DNA of 64,000 nucleotides from Paragorgia papillata (taxonomy: Eukaryota > Cnidaria > Anthozoa > Scleralcyonacea > Coralliidae). Location of the stretch: assembly GCA_035771165.1 (NCBI GenBank), contig JAWNZC010000408.1, positions 2,232,001 to 2,296,000 of the forward strand. Reading direction: 5' to 3'. Under the pieces are notes generated by a model. That model did not search any database, was not told where the DNA came from, and saw only the letters and a program-made list of their open reading frames with translations. Made by a program: the position numbers and the translations under genes. Of this stretch, positions 35,201 through 48,000 are shown one piece after another (positions within the stretch are counted from its first letter, which is position 1; every line of letters begins with the position of its first letter).

Positions 35201-38200
35201 CAAACAAACAAACAGACAACGTATGGTTGGATGGATGGATTGTTAAAGGGGTAGGAACGAGGCCGGAAAGAAGGACGGAAGAATAGATAAACAGAAAGGA
35301 AGGAAAGCAGGAAGGAAGGAAAACAGGAAGGAAGCAAGCTAGGGTAAGTGAATGAATGAATGAATAATAAGGAAGGACCGATGGAATGGTCAGGTAGGTA
35401 CATGTTGTAGGTGAGTGGTAAGGTAAGTCGTAAATTGTTGATTACTTTATTTTATCTATCTGATACAGTTTTTCAAACGTTTATCTCTCAATTTAGTTTA
35501 AGTCCATATTCCAATATCGCCTTTAACTTGGACCGGGTTTTAGGAGAGATAACATACTCTAATGGCATGATATCTGGTGCAAGGCTATTAAAAGCTACGT
35601 ATTCGTATAGAAGTATAAAAGAGCATGACAAAGACTCGGGAAGAGAGGTAAATCACGTATATATCATTTTAAATATCGCAAGTATGGCTACTTTACATAG
35701 CGCAGTGACTTCTTTTAATTCGTGTGACTCAAAGTGACAGTTATTTTTTTGGTGGGTGGTTAAATTGGGTATTCTACAGTACATGTATGTTATGCCTGAT
35801 CCTCAAATAGAATGCAATAATATTACATTTTATTTGTGAAAATGTGAGATATCCAAATTGGTATGTCATGAATTATTAATAAACAGTGTTTTATCGAATT
35901 TAAAACACGAGTCGTAGAACCATTAGTTCATTGCATGAGGTAGTTGTTTTGAAAATCAACAAAAGCACTGTACTCTGCCATAAAGATCAGAGAGAAATTT
36001 TGAGCAACATTTTACCACATAAAAACTGATTTCTTTTGTTTTTTTTGGGTGTTTAAAATGCAATCATATAACAGCGTCACCGTGTAAAGAACAACAGTCA
36101 CGCCACTCCACTTCGTCTCTTGTCGTACTTTTTTCTTCTAAACCAACAAACTGAATAGTTTTTTTATTCACTCATTCTTTTGGGCTGGTAACAGTCTTGG
36201 GCCGAGGGCAAAGGCACCCCGAAACACCCTTTATGATATGTCACTTGAAAATGTACAATAGATGTGTTAATGGGGGGGCGTTGCGGGTGTTTGGGGAAAG
36301 GGTGGGGATCAGAAGGGGTACGAGTGTATTTTTGAAACGGGACGCGCGGGACTTGATTTGTCCCTCCCCAGCACATTGTTAAACCTTATTTATAGTTCAA
36401 TCCACTCATTTGTTATTATGCCTTGGAATCGTAAGAATTGTCTCATCTGTGAAAAGAAAAGTTGAGAAAACATTTCGAAGAAGGAATCGAACGGTGTTAA
36501 GTTGATAGTTAAGCAAACTGTGAATCACACTGGTTTTGTAAACCGTAGTCTATGGAAAGATGGTCTGGAAACTCAGCTTTTTCTGAAATCAAGTTTGATT
36601 ATATCTTTCAGTATAAGTAATTTAAGCTTTTCTCGTATTTTTGAAGGTTGATGAAAGAGCAGAACTGTGGGAGAAACAATTTGCGACTACCATGGAAAAA
36701 TACAGTAATGTACTGTATCTGTCACGAACAAAGTAAACAGCAAAACTGTATTTCTATTTGAACATGTTTTAACACTACTCTGGCTCAAATAATCTTTTCG
36801 TTCTGTGTCCAGTTAAGGAAGAGTACTTGACTATAAACTTTGTAACCCTTCCTCCCCCGGCGCGCCTTTTGTGCACTCCTTTAATTACTTTAAATTAGTG
36901 TTTTTGTGTCCATTGACTTTATGGGGTCACGTGGTACACTAAGCCAACGCTGACCTTTGAATCTGAGTTTGTTACCAACGACGTCACAGTTGAAATCGAA
37001 CCGATGTTTTGGCGACCATTTACGAATAGGGCACATGTGTTTTTGAATGATCAGTGGTACGATTCTTTGTATTGTTTCCTTCAAGATTCAAAACAAAACA
37101 TTGTTATCAAGAAATTAATACGAAAGCTCTTAGTTTCGAGTACTGACTAGTTCATTGTTGATTTGTACGATAACATATTCAAACAACTTATCCAACTTTT
37201 ATTACGATTGTTTGACGACAATTGAATCGAATGTCTTTATACAGGAATCTTGCTAGTATTTGATTTTGACAAAGAAGTTAGTCATTTCATGATTTCTATC
37301 TCTATTTAGAGCGGGAAGTGCAGGCTACATCTCTCTTTAGGCATTGACACATTTGCTTAAACGTTAACAAAAACGTAGCAACGTAATTCTAGTGACTGCT
37401 GCTACTGGTGTATGCAGTACCAAGTGCTTATCATGGAGCTTTATCTAGTCCTGAGTTTCTCAAATACGTCGGTGACACATGCACACATTGTGTACCTATT
37501 TTTGAAATGTTTTTCATTTTTTTGCAGATTCAGGGAAATCTCGACGGATGCCATCAGTGGTGATGTTGTACTTCTTACGAGTGGTTATTTACTGATTTTT
37601 GCTTACGTAATTGTTATGCTTGGAAAATTCACGAGACTGGAAATAAAGGTAAGGGATAATGATGATCATGATATAGTCACGATAATAGGGAGCTTTAGGT
37701 TTGACTACGAGTACGACTACGAGATTCGCCATTGTATGCGCCATCTTCTTTCGCCATCTCGTACTGACGTGATAAACATGTAGTAGCCTTTTATCTGAGT
37801 ACGAGTTTCAAGGAAAATCTCGTACTGAAATATGCGGCGACTACGAATTTATCACGTCAGTACGAGATGGAGAAACAAGATGGCGCGTACAATGACAAAT
37901 CTCGTACTCGTACTCGTACTCGTAAAGCTCCCTAATGGTGATGCTGACGACGACGACGATGACCATTACGAGGACAATGACCATCACCACCACCACCACC
38001 ACCAACCTCGTACGCTCTATCTTTTCAACCCGCAGCGAAAAAAAACCCCTAGACGGACAGAAGTTTTAATTAAATTGGATATAAACAACCTAGACAATTA
38101 GCCAAGGAAAATATCTCAGCGCTTTGGTTTTTTTTACGATTTATTTGGTATGATGTATTTGTCAATAATTTTTCGTTTACTGTAAAATTAATGATCAGTC

Positions 38201-41200
38201 CTCAAGTTTGAGTACTGATTATCTTTGTATATTTCACTTGTTTATATCAAAAATCTGCCTCGTCCTGTGCGAGACGAATTAGTTTCCGTCTCCGTTCAAC
38301 AACGCAGTGTAAGTATTATAGTAGGAGTTTGTCTCCGCTCCACACTTCGATAATTTGCGTAGTATTCACATCAAAACAAGTAGTGTGTGTAATAGCATTA
38401 TAGCAAAAAACCCTGAGCAGCTAGATAAGGAATCCGAATTTAAAACGGGAAAAATATTTACCACTTGCGGTCACTGCTTTTCTACGCTGTCAGTGCGATC
38501 GTACTACGTTACCACTTAGCGCTGAACTCTTGAATGCAAGATCGAAGTATTTTCTCAAACGGTATTAAGAAGCTTCAAATCGTCTCTACCCCACCCCTGT
38601 CCAAACAAAATTTGTCACAACCAGATTTTGGTAGTCACGTGACCATGATATACCAGGGTCACGATCGGAAATCGCATAGAAAATCGGCCACTTTCATGGG
38701 GCAGTTCGCAGTCCACGTGCGTGCTGGTTCAAGTGAGTTGTCGGCCGTGTATTGATGACGTTTACACGCAAGATATTCGTTCTACGCATGTGCTCGACGG
38801 CCGCCATTTCCGATCGTGCTTTTTTTCGCGCTGCGGGTTGAAAAGAGCCTGGGTACGAGGTTGTACCACCACCATCACCACGACGATGACCATGACGATG
38901 ACTATGACGATAAAAATTTCATATATATCAAAGTTTCATATTTTTATCAAAGGAAGTAATAAGTTATCGCAGCAATGTAGTCAGACGCAGCAGAATTTAC
39001 AATGTTATATAGGAAACTGGTTACTTCATTTTTGGAGCCGGATGAGCAATACGTACACGTGACAAAAATTGTTATTATCTTTCAGTTTGACTAGAAACTT
39101 TGTACTATCCTTGGTATCTAGTTATTTTAAAATTCGATTCTTTTCCGGGAGTCCTGACATCATCGTCGTCATGTAGGCGTATCCTGCTGATGCGGATGTT
39201 GGCCCTCCACTGAGTTTTGTTCTTTGCTGCTCTTATACATTGAATGACGTAATTCATTCTCAGCCCATTCTTTGATATTGCTTATCCAATTGGTTCTTGG
39301 CCTGCCTCTTGGTCTTGTTCCGTTGACTTTTCCTTCCAAAATATGTCTCTGTACGTCATTCTGTCGAATAATATTCCCGAAGTATCTGGTTTTCCTCATT
39401 TTTATGGTGTAAAGCATTTCTCTTTTCACTCTGGCCCTTAGGACTTCTTTGTTAGTAACTTTCTGTTCCAATGATATTTTCAGCATCCTCCTCAATGTCC
39501 ACGTCTCAAATGCCTCAATATTACCCGCCATATCCGCCATGATGGTAAACGTTTCACAACCGTACATTAGAGTTGACAGGGGGGCGCCACGGGTAGGCCT
39601 GGGTAGACCTGGGTAGGCCAGTGCCTACAAGTGCCTACCCTGGAATTGCTGTGCCTACCAAAACAAATGTGTGTCTTCCTAAAAATAGGTAGCCTGCGAG
39701 CCGGCTCTTGGGTTGGAACGGGAGGTAGAGAGCCGGCTCGCAGGCTAAAAAATAGGTATTTACCCTTACTGTACGTGTTGCGCCGCCTGCGGTTATCGGA
39801 ATGAAACACGAGAGTTGAAACGCTTTACGCTTGTAAAATACGATCATAGGCGTTAGTAGCAATGCTCTCAACAATTGAAACTACAGATAAAATAGTTTGC
39901 GCTGCTAGTAATTTGAGCAAAGTAGTGAACTTGCTACTAGTTACTTGTATCTATAGAGGAGTGTCTTTTCCGAATTGTCTTCATTTTTTTTGTCGTTAAT
40001 TACCTTAATAATAATTAATAATAGTGTCTAAAATGTAAAAGTGAGCGCGTTAATTATAAAACCTTGTCAATTAAATCTCCCGTGGTTTGGGTACCAACTC
40101 ATATATTTGTGCCTCCCTTCTCAGACACAGACGTGCCGCCGCCCTGAGAGTTGACCCTTGACCATACATATAAACACTTCAGAATTCTTATTGTTGCCTT
40201 TAGACTGATACGTTCCGATGTTAAAACTTTCTTCATCTTCATGAATACTGATCTTGCTATCTCTATCCGTCCTGACACAAAGCTAAAAAAACAGTGTCGG
40301 GGTTTTTCATTCCGATTCTAGTGTGAAAAGTTAAACAACATTTTATAAATTCACAGAAAAAACCCTGAAATAAACGCACGGGAAAGGCTGTCATCGTAAA
40401 AGCTTTCGGAATTATCGAATTCCCCGACCCGGTTTTGTCAGTTGATGATATTATCTATCGGCTCTGAAAACTTGATCATGAGGGAAATTAGTTGTAACTA
40501 ATTAGAATCTCTTCTTATTGTGAAGAATACGTTTCCAGCAAACGGACTTTAAATTTTACATTATATACGGTGAAAAACATTGCATCGTTATTTCTCTGTC
40601 ACTATTTATTTCTTACTATTCTTTTGTCTATGAAAGTTTTAAGAGCACGAAACTTCTAAGTTTAAAAACATGTTCCAAGGGACCAGTCATTATTAATGCT
40701 GGGTAGGGGGCCGGAAGATATTTTTCTGCTCACCCGAAATTTTTCATGACCCCTCACCCCAGTATTCAGGCAATGAAGAGTTATAAGAAAATTTGTTATA
40801 TATCAAAGACTTATAGTATACGTTTATAGACAGAGGTTAGCTAAAACTGAAGAAAGTTACCTAAAGGACCATTCAGGCTGTTGAACAATGAGACTCTGAG
40901 CTGTTTAAAAGCATGCGCAGACATGCAGTATAAAAGTTTAGTGTAAACTTACTTGTAGTTGTGAGACAAAATATTATCCGAAAACTTGCCTGAAAGAGTG
41001 AAAGTCTCATCCCATTATATTAGTAGTCTGTCGTTGTTAGACAGTGATTATTTAAGCCAAACAGAATGCAGAATTTGTAATATATACTTCACTAGTTCGT
41101 TTATAGTGATTTCTATTTTAGTAAGAGTTAGGTTACGACTAAAGGGGATGTTGGAATTAGGTCTTGGTTTACTTAGGGTTAAGGATCATGGTTAGGATCG

Positions 41201-44200
41201 TGCAGGAAAGGTTCTTTTGAGTTATTCTCTTCAGTCACGTTAATTCTTGCTGAAAACGAAATCCCTTCGGCCAAATCATGGTAACTTAGTGTTTTAGTAC
41301 AAACTAAACGTTTCTTTCTCGCAAGGAAAATAGTGAAATGTTTCGTTCTAAAGTTCTTCTACACAATATTCATTACATAAAGGACTAAAACACCAAGTCC
41401 AACAACAACTTTCAACAATTTGGTGGCTTGGAGCATTCCGAAACTCAACAGCTTGTTAGCCTTGTTTAGGCAAAATATCTTGGTATTCTATCAAAGGAGG
41501 AATGTGTACATTTGCATGCATGTCTTTAAATAATATCCAAGAAATCCTGGAAATTAATGTTGTTTTTTGTATTTATTGAGTCTTGTTATCAATGTCGAGC
41601 ATCTCCTATTAAGTGAAGAGAAAGTTATATACAGAATCGAAGCGTTTTCTTTGTTACACTGAAAATCATTCAGATGACAGTGCTGGTGTATTTGCTCTAT
41701 TTATGGAAACTTTATATGAATTACTGTTCAGTTATTCTCTTATTTTTAATATAGTTCTCAGTATGTTGTAATAGCTTTTGTGACCCCCCCTTTTCATGCC
41801 CAAAATATTTTCATGGCCCCACCTCCATTGCTCAAACATTTTTCGTGGCCCCTCAAAATATCTTCCGGCCCCCTACCCAGCATTAATAATTACTGGTCCC
41901 TAAAAATATTTTTTTCGAAAAAATTCGCCTCTTATAATTAAGGCTGCAACGATTGCAGCAATTTGTTTCAGTGTTGCACCGTGTAACACCCCCTTCAGAA
42001 ACTTGTCTCGCAATATTTTGTTATGATTTGTCACTCAATCGAGCCTCTCCCCAGTCTACCCACTTTTGTCGAAAAATGCATTGGAAATTGAATGAACGCG
42101 TTGCAGCGGTGTAACGGGTGGCGATTTTCCCCGGGCGTAGAGAGAGGCTGAGCCTGCAATGCTACAGCGGTCTAGCCAAAGAATGTTGGTGTATACTAAA
42201 TCGTGTTCGCTCAGGGGACACTATCGAGCTGCTCGAGGAACGTCGCATTTTCCGAGTTTTAAAGAGTTATAATTCAGTTTTTACATATTATACGTCAATC
42301 TCGAAATAACGTAATTAAATACACATGCGTAAAGCTCATACACATACACTCAAGTAATCACTCACAAATACTATGCTTACCTTTCTGTGAATAGCGCTTA
42401 TGATTCTTGCCCTTAATGTGCTTCTCAGCTCGAATAAATGAAGTAGAACTCAGAGAAAGAAATCTGTCTAGACAGTCATTTAGGCTTTCTTCGTTACCCT
42501 CGAATGTCGCGAAACAATAACAGCCTGCAAATCGAACATCATTGAAGTTGCTGTTAAGAAATTTAATTTCATTTTCTGCCACGGTGTTGCTGGCGGAAGG
42601 AATCGATGTTTCGCTTGCCGCCATGTTTACCATATTTCCCGCCAGATTAATTTGAATATTCAATATTAGTATAAATACACAGGTGATTATAGAAAATCGC
42701 GCGCGCTGATTGGTCGAGCTACTTCGGATTAATTCTCGATAATCACCTACAGCGTTTTTCCAAAATGGCCGCCAGCCAAGTTGTCAATGCGACAAACGAG
42801 GAAATTAACAATTTTAAAGAAAATGTTGATCCTAAAAGTACGAAAATGTGTATTTATACTAAAACAATTATTCGCCTCAGGCTCAGTGAATATCGGTGAA
42901 TATAAATAACCTCGACTTCGTCTCGGTTATTATACACCGATATTCACCTCGCCTCGGCGAATAATTTGTTAATTAGCACGACGCCTTCTGAAATATACGA
43001 TTTAGTATTCACCAACATTCTTGGGCTAGACCGCTGTAGCATTGCAGGCTCAGCCTCTCTCTACGCCCGGGGAAAATCGCCACCCCGGTGTAACGCCCCC
43101 AGATATCAGTGGTAACACCCCCTGTCTTGCAACTGTAATGCTGCATGAGGCACCATTGCGAGACAAGTTGCATGAAAAATTGCACCGTGTAACAGGGCCT
43201 TAATTTCGACGAATTAAATGCGACGGAACTTCGACGTCTAAAAAACCCAACCCACTGGGGCCTCTGCAAGCTTAATAAGGTATCGGAGTTTAGACTCTGG
43301 GTACCATACGGGGTCCCTTCTTTTACTCGTGGCTCGTGCGCTCCACTGCGCTCTCGTACGTATAAAAATCTAGCTTTCGATATGCTACGATTCGAATACA
43401 TATATGGCCTTAAATATGGATTAATCGTCCAGTTTCAGTCAGCCATGATTCTATTACAGTCAGCCATGATTCTATTACAGTCACTGGTAACTAGTTTTGG
43501 AAAGGACGAAGTGGATTTGCTGTAAAAAATGTTGTCGGCATTCGCCAAGATGGAGTAGTGATCCAAGGTGCAATTTATATTACTGTTATTTTTTACACTT
43601 GATTTAAAAATTGTAAATCCTCTAAACAGGGGAATTATATCAGAAGTTACAGCTGTAATTTAAGTGAAGAGTTGTGTTCATTATAAATCAATGGACCTCC
43701 ATTATCGCTGAACGATGAACGATGGATGATTGTGCTGCTCACTGTGCTCAATGCCTCAGTTAATGTGTTCATGTAGATATTTTTGAGCTGTGAAGTGCTT
43801 ACCTTTACTGTACTTGTTTTTAGTGGATTGAAATCTTTGTGTATGCTTTACACGAATTTTTGTAAAATTTATATCCTTCGGCTATAAACCCACTGATAAG
43901 AAAAACACGTTCGCGCTCTTTTTCATTGGGAGCCTGGAAATAGCCGTTGGAACAATTCAAAATATAGTTTTGAACTTTTAATTAAAGTATAATATTTGAA
44001 ATAAAAAAAGTTGTTTAACTCTAATTTTTAAAGAAAAAGGTAATAAATAACAAAGAAAATTTTCAAGACAATATCCAGAAAAAAAATTGAAATGAAGAAA
44101 AATGCAGGTCGCATCCATGGTTTGAACTTGGCCATTCTGCGTGTAAACTGAACATGTCACCACCAGGCTACTGAAACAAGCGTCGAAATATCAGCAAAAA

Positions 44201-45005
44201 TATTAGGGTTATATTTTACAGTTCTTTTTTTTCATGTTCACAAATAACATTGCTAGAGCATCTAAAAATATTTTGCATTTTTCAAAGGCATTGGACATCT
44301 GCCTGGCTGCCACGGCTTTATTCATTTTATGGCAAATTCATTTAGAATAGCAAAAACAAATTTCGTCTCAAAATCTGAAGTGTTAAAACTATTTTCACCT
44401 TTATATCTGTAATATTTCAACATGCAGCACTCAGCAGTGTTTATATGTTTAACAGATTGCTCCACCGATTTTTATGCCAAATTATAAACAAGCTACGCTA
44501 AGTTTTACAAGTGATTTTACCAAAGGGAAATATTTAAAAGGAGATAAGATGGCAGCCAACAACGGGCCACAGGCAAGCCAAAATATAACGGATACGTTAC
44601 GTTTAAAATACTTTAAGGACACACGATATTGAAAACAAAATTACTGTAACAGTGACAGGGAAACTTGAACAGCATTGCTACTAAATTGGTTCATGATTTA
44701 ATACTGAAAGTGGCCACTCTATAGTTTTACCATAAGCTTAACCTATTCAGTCTTTTTCTTCGTTGGTTTTTTCCTCTTTCGAGTTTCAGTGTGATGGGTT
44801 TTCTTCTACTAAGGATGTTGTTCTGCTTTATACGTAGATGTTGATTTGTTTCTGTTCTTTCAAAAGTGATAAACGTTTCCCAAAAACTCCTTTCTCAAGT
44901 CTTTTTGTCAAGAATAAATTAAGGTGTTAGTTCAAAATTGAAATCTTTTTGTCAATAACTATATTGTCCCCAGTGCCCCACAATCTTAACCGCGTATGGT
45001 CCATC

Positions 45006-45045
<40 letters not shown>

Positions 45046-48000
45046 TTCAGATCACAGAAATTCGTTCGCAAATCACATTTGTCCACACGTGTAAAATGAC
45101 TCCACGCATGTCAAGATTAGCACCCTCACCAGGCTCCAGGCCTTCAGCCCTATGCCTAGGCTTGTGGACAAAATACATGTAAGGTTTAGTAGTCCCCCCA
45201 AGAAGTATGCACCCTAGAAGTATGCCCCCCCCCTCCCAGAAGTATGCCCCCTGAAAGCATTTGATTGTGTGGCCTAATTCATTTGCTGTGGACTTTTCGC
45301 TTTTGCCCTGACACCAATACTGTATGAGCTGCCATAAATAGCCAAATTAAAAGTTGAGTGTTTGACTTGCAGTTTGAATTAACCCTTTCACGCACATTGT
45401 TGTTGTCAAACAACTTTGTCTTTTACTCTGTCTAATGCCAGATGATTTTACTCGTCAAGTAAATAGTCAATCTCGATCCTCTGCTGTGCACGCAAATGAA
45501 GGCTCTGGGTTAATCCATATTGGGAAGTGTTTTGATTGACTAGCTAAAGGCTGGCTTTTTTCAGCAACAGTTTTCTCTTTTTTTGTCCCAGAGCCTTCAT
45601 TTGCATGTGCGGTGAAGGCTCTAAGGTAGGTGATTGGTAGAATAATAGTGAACCTGTATTCTAGCTAGTGTGTTCTATTAACTATGTGTGTTTACAAAAT
45701 AATGGGTAAATCACTTTGCAGGAGCTGTAGCAAAATGACTTAATGTAGCGAAACAACTAAACTGAACTGTCTTGTTACATGTTTGATACTTTGACTGTTG
45801 GGCACTGCCCACTCTGGGCAATTAAAGCCCTGACAAAGCTTGCTTCTAAACTCTGACAGCCTGGCTTCTTGGGAAAATTCTTAAAATTTGCTTGTCTATA
45901 TACAGCTAGCCTGCGAGCATATACAGCACTCTTGTGTACATCATATGCTTGTGCGAATGCAGTGGTGACTTTGGTTGGTTTAATACATGACTACATGTAC
46001 AGTACGTATCATAATTCAGATTACTTTGTGTTTTTAGTCTTAACACAATTTTGTTCTAATCATATTGACCTAAAATTGTGCCAGCCTACAAAATAAAATT
46101 TCTTAATTGAAGATTTTAATCATTTTATGCACCAATCTGTGCACTGCACTGCACGGCCCAACAGATCACTTTTAATTTTGCGCCAGACATGTGTGCATGC
46201 TGCCTTCATTCCATACTGGTCTATTATTAGGTCTATGGCTTTGAGTTTACCATAACTTGGAAAAATATGTGAAGCATTTTTTCATTATTTTCTTCAGTCG
46301 ACTGGGGTCATACTTGGATGAGTAGTATCAAATTTTATTGTCCTGGTCTTTTGAACAAGCAAGATACTGTACAGTTGTACACTGGATTTATTAATTAAAA
46401 TTAGTGGAAAATACATTTACCAATTTTGCAGTGCCAATTGCAATTTTGCATTGCCAATTGCAATTTTGCATTGCTGATCTTGGTCTTGTTTCTTTTTTCT
46501 CTTTTCAACATCACATGATTCTGTGAAATGCTTCATATATATGATTGGTTGTCAGATGCAACAACAGCCTATTATTGTCAGTTTAAAACAAACACGAGCA
46601 CTCCATCATACATAATTTTTTATGTAAATTTTATTGAATGAAATAGGATTAAGATTATTGGATGATGAAAAACACCATTGTAGATATTGCAAAGAAAAGT
46701 CACATACATAAATAAAAATATAAATACCACCACTGGTAATAATAAATTTCATGTGGTGGGAAAAATACATGTACATGCTGGTGGATTATGCTGAGCTGAT
46801 GCTGATCAAATATTCAATTGATGGTACTGAAAAAGATGGTGGTGGTACATTTAACAATAATGCTTTGCAACCTCAAAACAAAAATCAGCTCAAATAACAA
46901 CTAAACATTGTTTATCATGCTAAAATGGATTAAATAAGCAAGAACTTCATTCCTACCAAAGTTGTACGTAGCCTCCTCCACAGGCTCAAGCTGGGAACAG
47001 AAGTCAGGGAAACATTAGTTCAAGCTTCCCTCATTCTAGAAGTTCCCATGTGCTAAGAGTTGCCTGTGGAGGAGGTTACCAAAGTTCAGTTGATTGTTTT
47101 AAAATCCTGTCTTGATTATTCTATAAGAAACAATATTTGATGTGTGCAAAGGATTGTGGTTAAATGTTCAAGATGCCATGTTTTTGTACAGTTAATTTCA
47201 TCAGTTTTATTTACTATCCATGGTTTTATACACATACATGTAAATGCAATTACAATGTACTTATATACTTGCTGTATTGTAAATACTTGACAGGTATGGA
47301 TAGCTCTTGGTGGTATTGTCAGTGTGGGATTATCGATTGGTGTATCAATGGGTCTTTGTAGTGCAATGGGATTGTACTATGGACCTGCTCATACAACATT
47401 GCCATTTCTTTTACTAGGTAAGATCTTTGATTTATAGGCCACTTTGCATTAGACTTTAGCCTATAATTATATAATTTATGTTATCTCTTAGGAGAGGCTG
47501 CATTACATGTACAGTATTTGTCCATTATTGGTCTCCCATTCATTATTTGACTTTGAATAAAAGTTTTGTGTGGGTTATAGTGAATGCCAAAGTTCACCAG
47601 CAACTACCTGTACATGTAGTTGCGGTGGCTGATTAGTCTCAATGATTATAATACTGATTTGCAGTATCAAACTTGAAGTATGATTATTTACAATACGATT
47701 GCTTCTACCAATAAATTTCTGATTATTGGCTCATCCCTATGTATGAGACCACCCAGGGTGCATTGGGGCACTGCCGGTTAGGGGGTTGTCAATTCGAGAT
47801 TGCATAGAGTTTCATAGCTTATGTCATAGCCTGTTCATTTCCACCTGCGAGCATCTGTGACACAGGCTAAGAGGTCCATTGCCTGTCATAAAGTTAGTAT
47901 CTGTAACAGTACTGTATACAGTAAATAATTGAATTTTATTTACAGGTATTGGTGTGGATGATTTATTTGTAATTGTTCAATCCTGGTCAAATATTCCAGC

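Larger units (their letters stand above)
39169..40273 (-). pseudogene. Non-LTR retrotransposon (LINE) reverse transcriptase C-terminal fragment, split by an insertion
   Basis: Minus strand. 40273 to about 40156 encodes GRIEIARSVFMKMKKVLTS and SLKATIRILKCLYVWS. 39567 to 39169 encodes MYGCETFTIMADMAGNIEAF, WTLRRMLKISLEQKVTNKEV and GRPRTNWISNIKEWAENEL. These are the connection region after the polymerase active site in many invertebrate LINEs. The two parts are separated by a 570-bp element and one frameshift. No catalytic core remains, so it is dead. Confidence 0.88.
41935..43215. mobile_element. Composite element with 75-bp inner inverted repeats
   Basis: GGCGATTTTCCCCGGGCGTA (42119) to GCGGTCTAGCC recurs as complement at 43010-43083. 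Outer parts share CACCGTGTAACA and AACTTGTCTCGCAAT. Repeat R3 lies inside. Confidence 0.6.

Noticed and set aside
34828..35403. Arginine/glycine- and serine/proline-rich frames up to 191 codons
   Set aside because: GGAA/GGAC microsatellite inside an intron of gene B.
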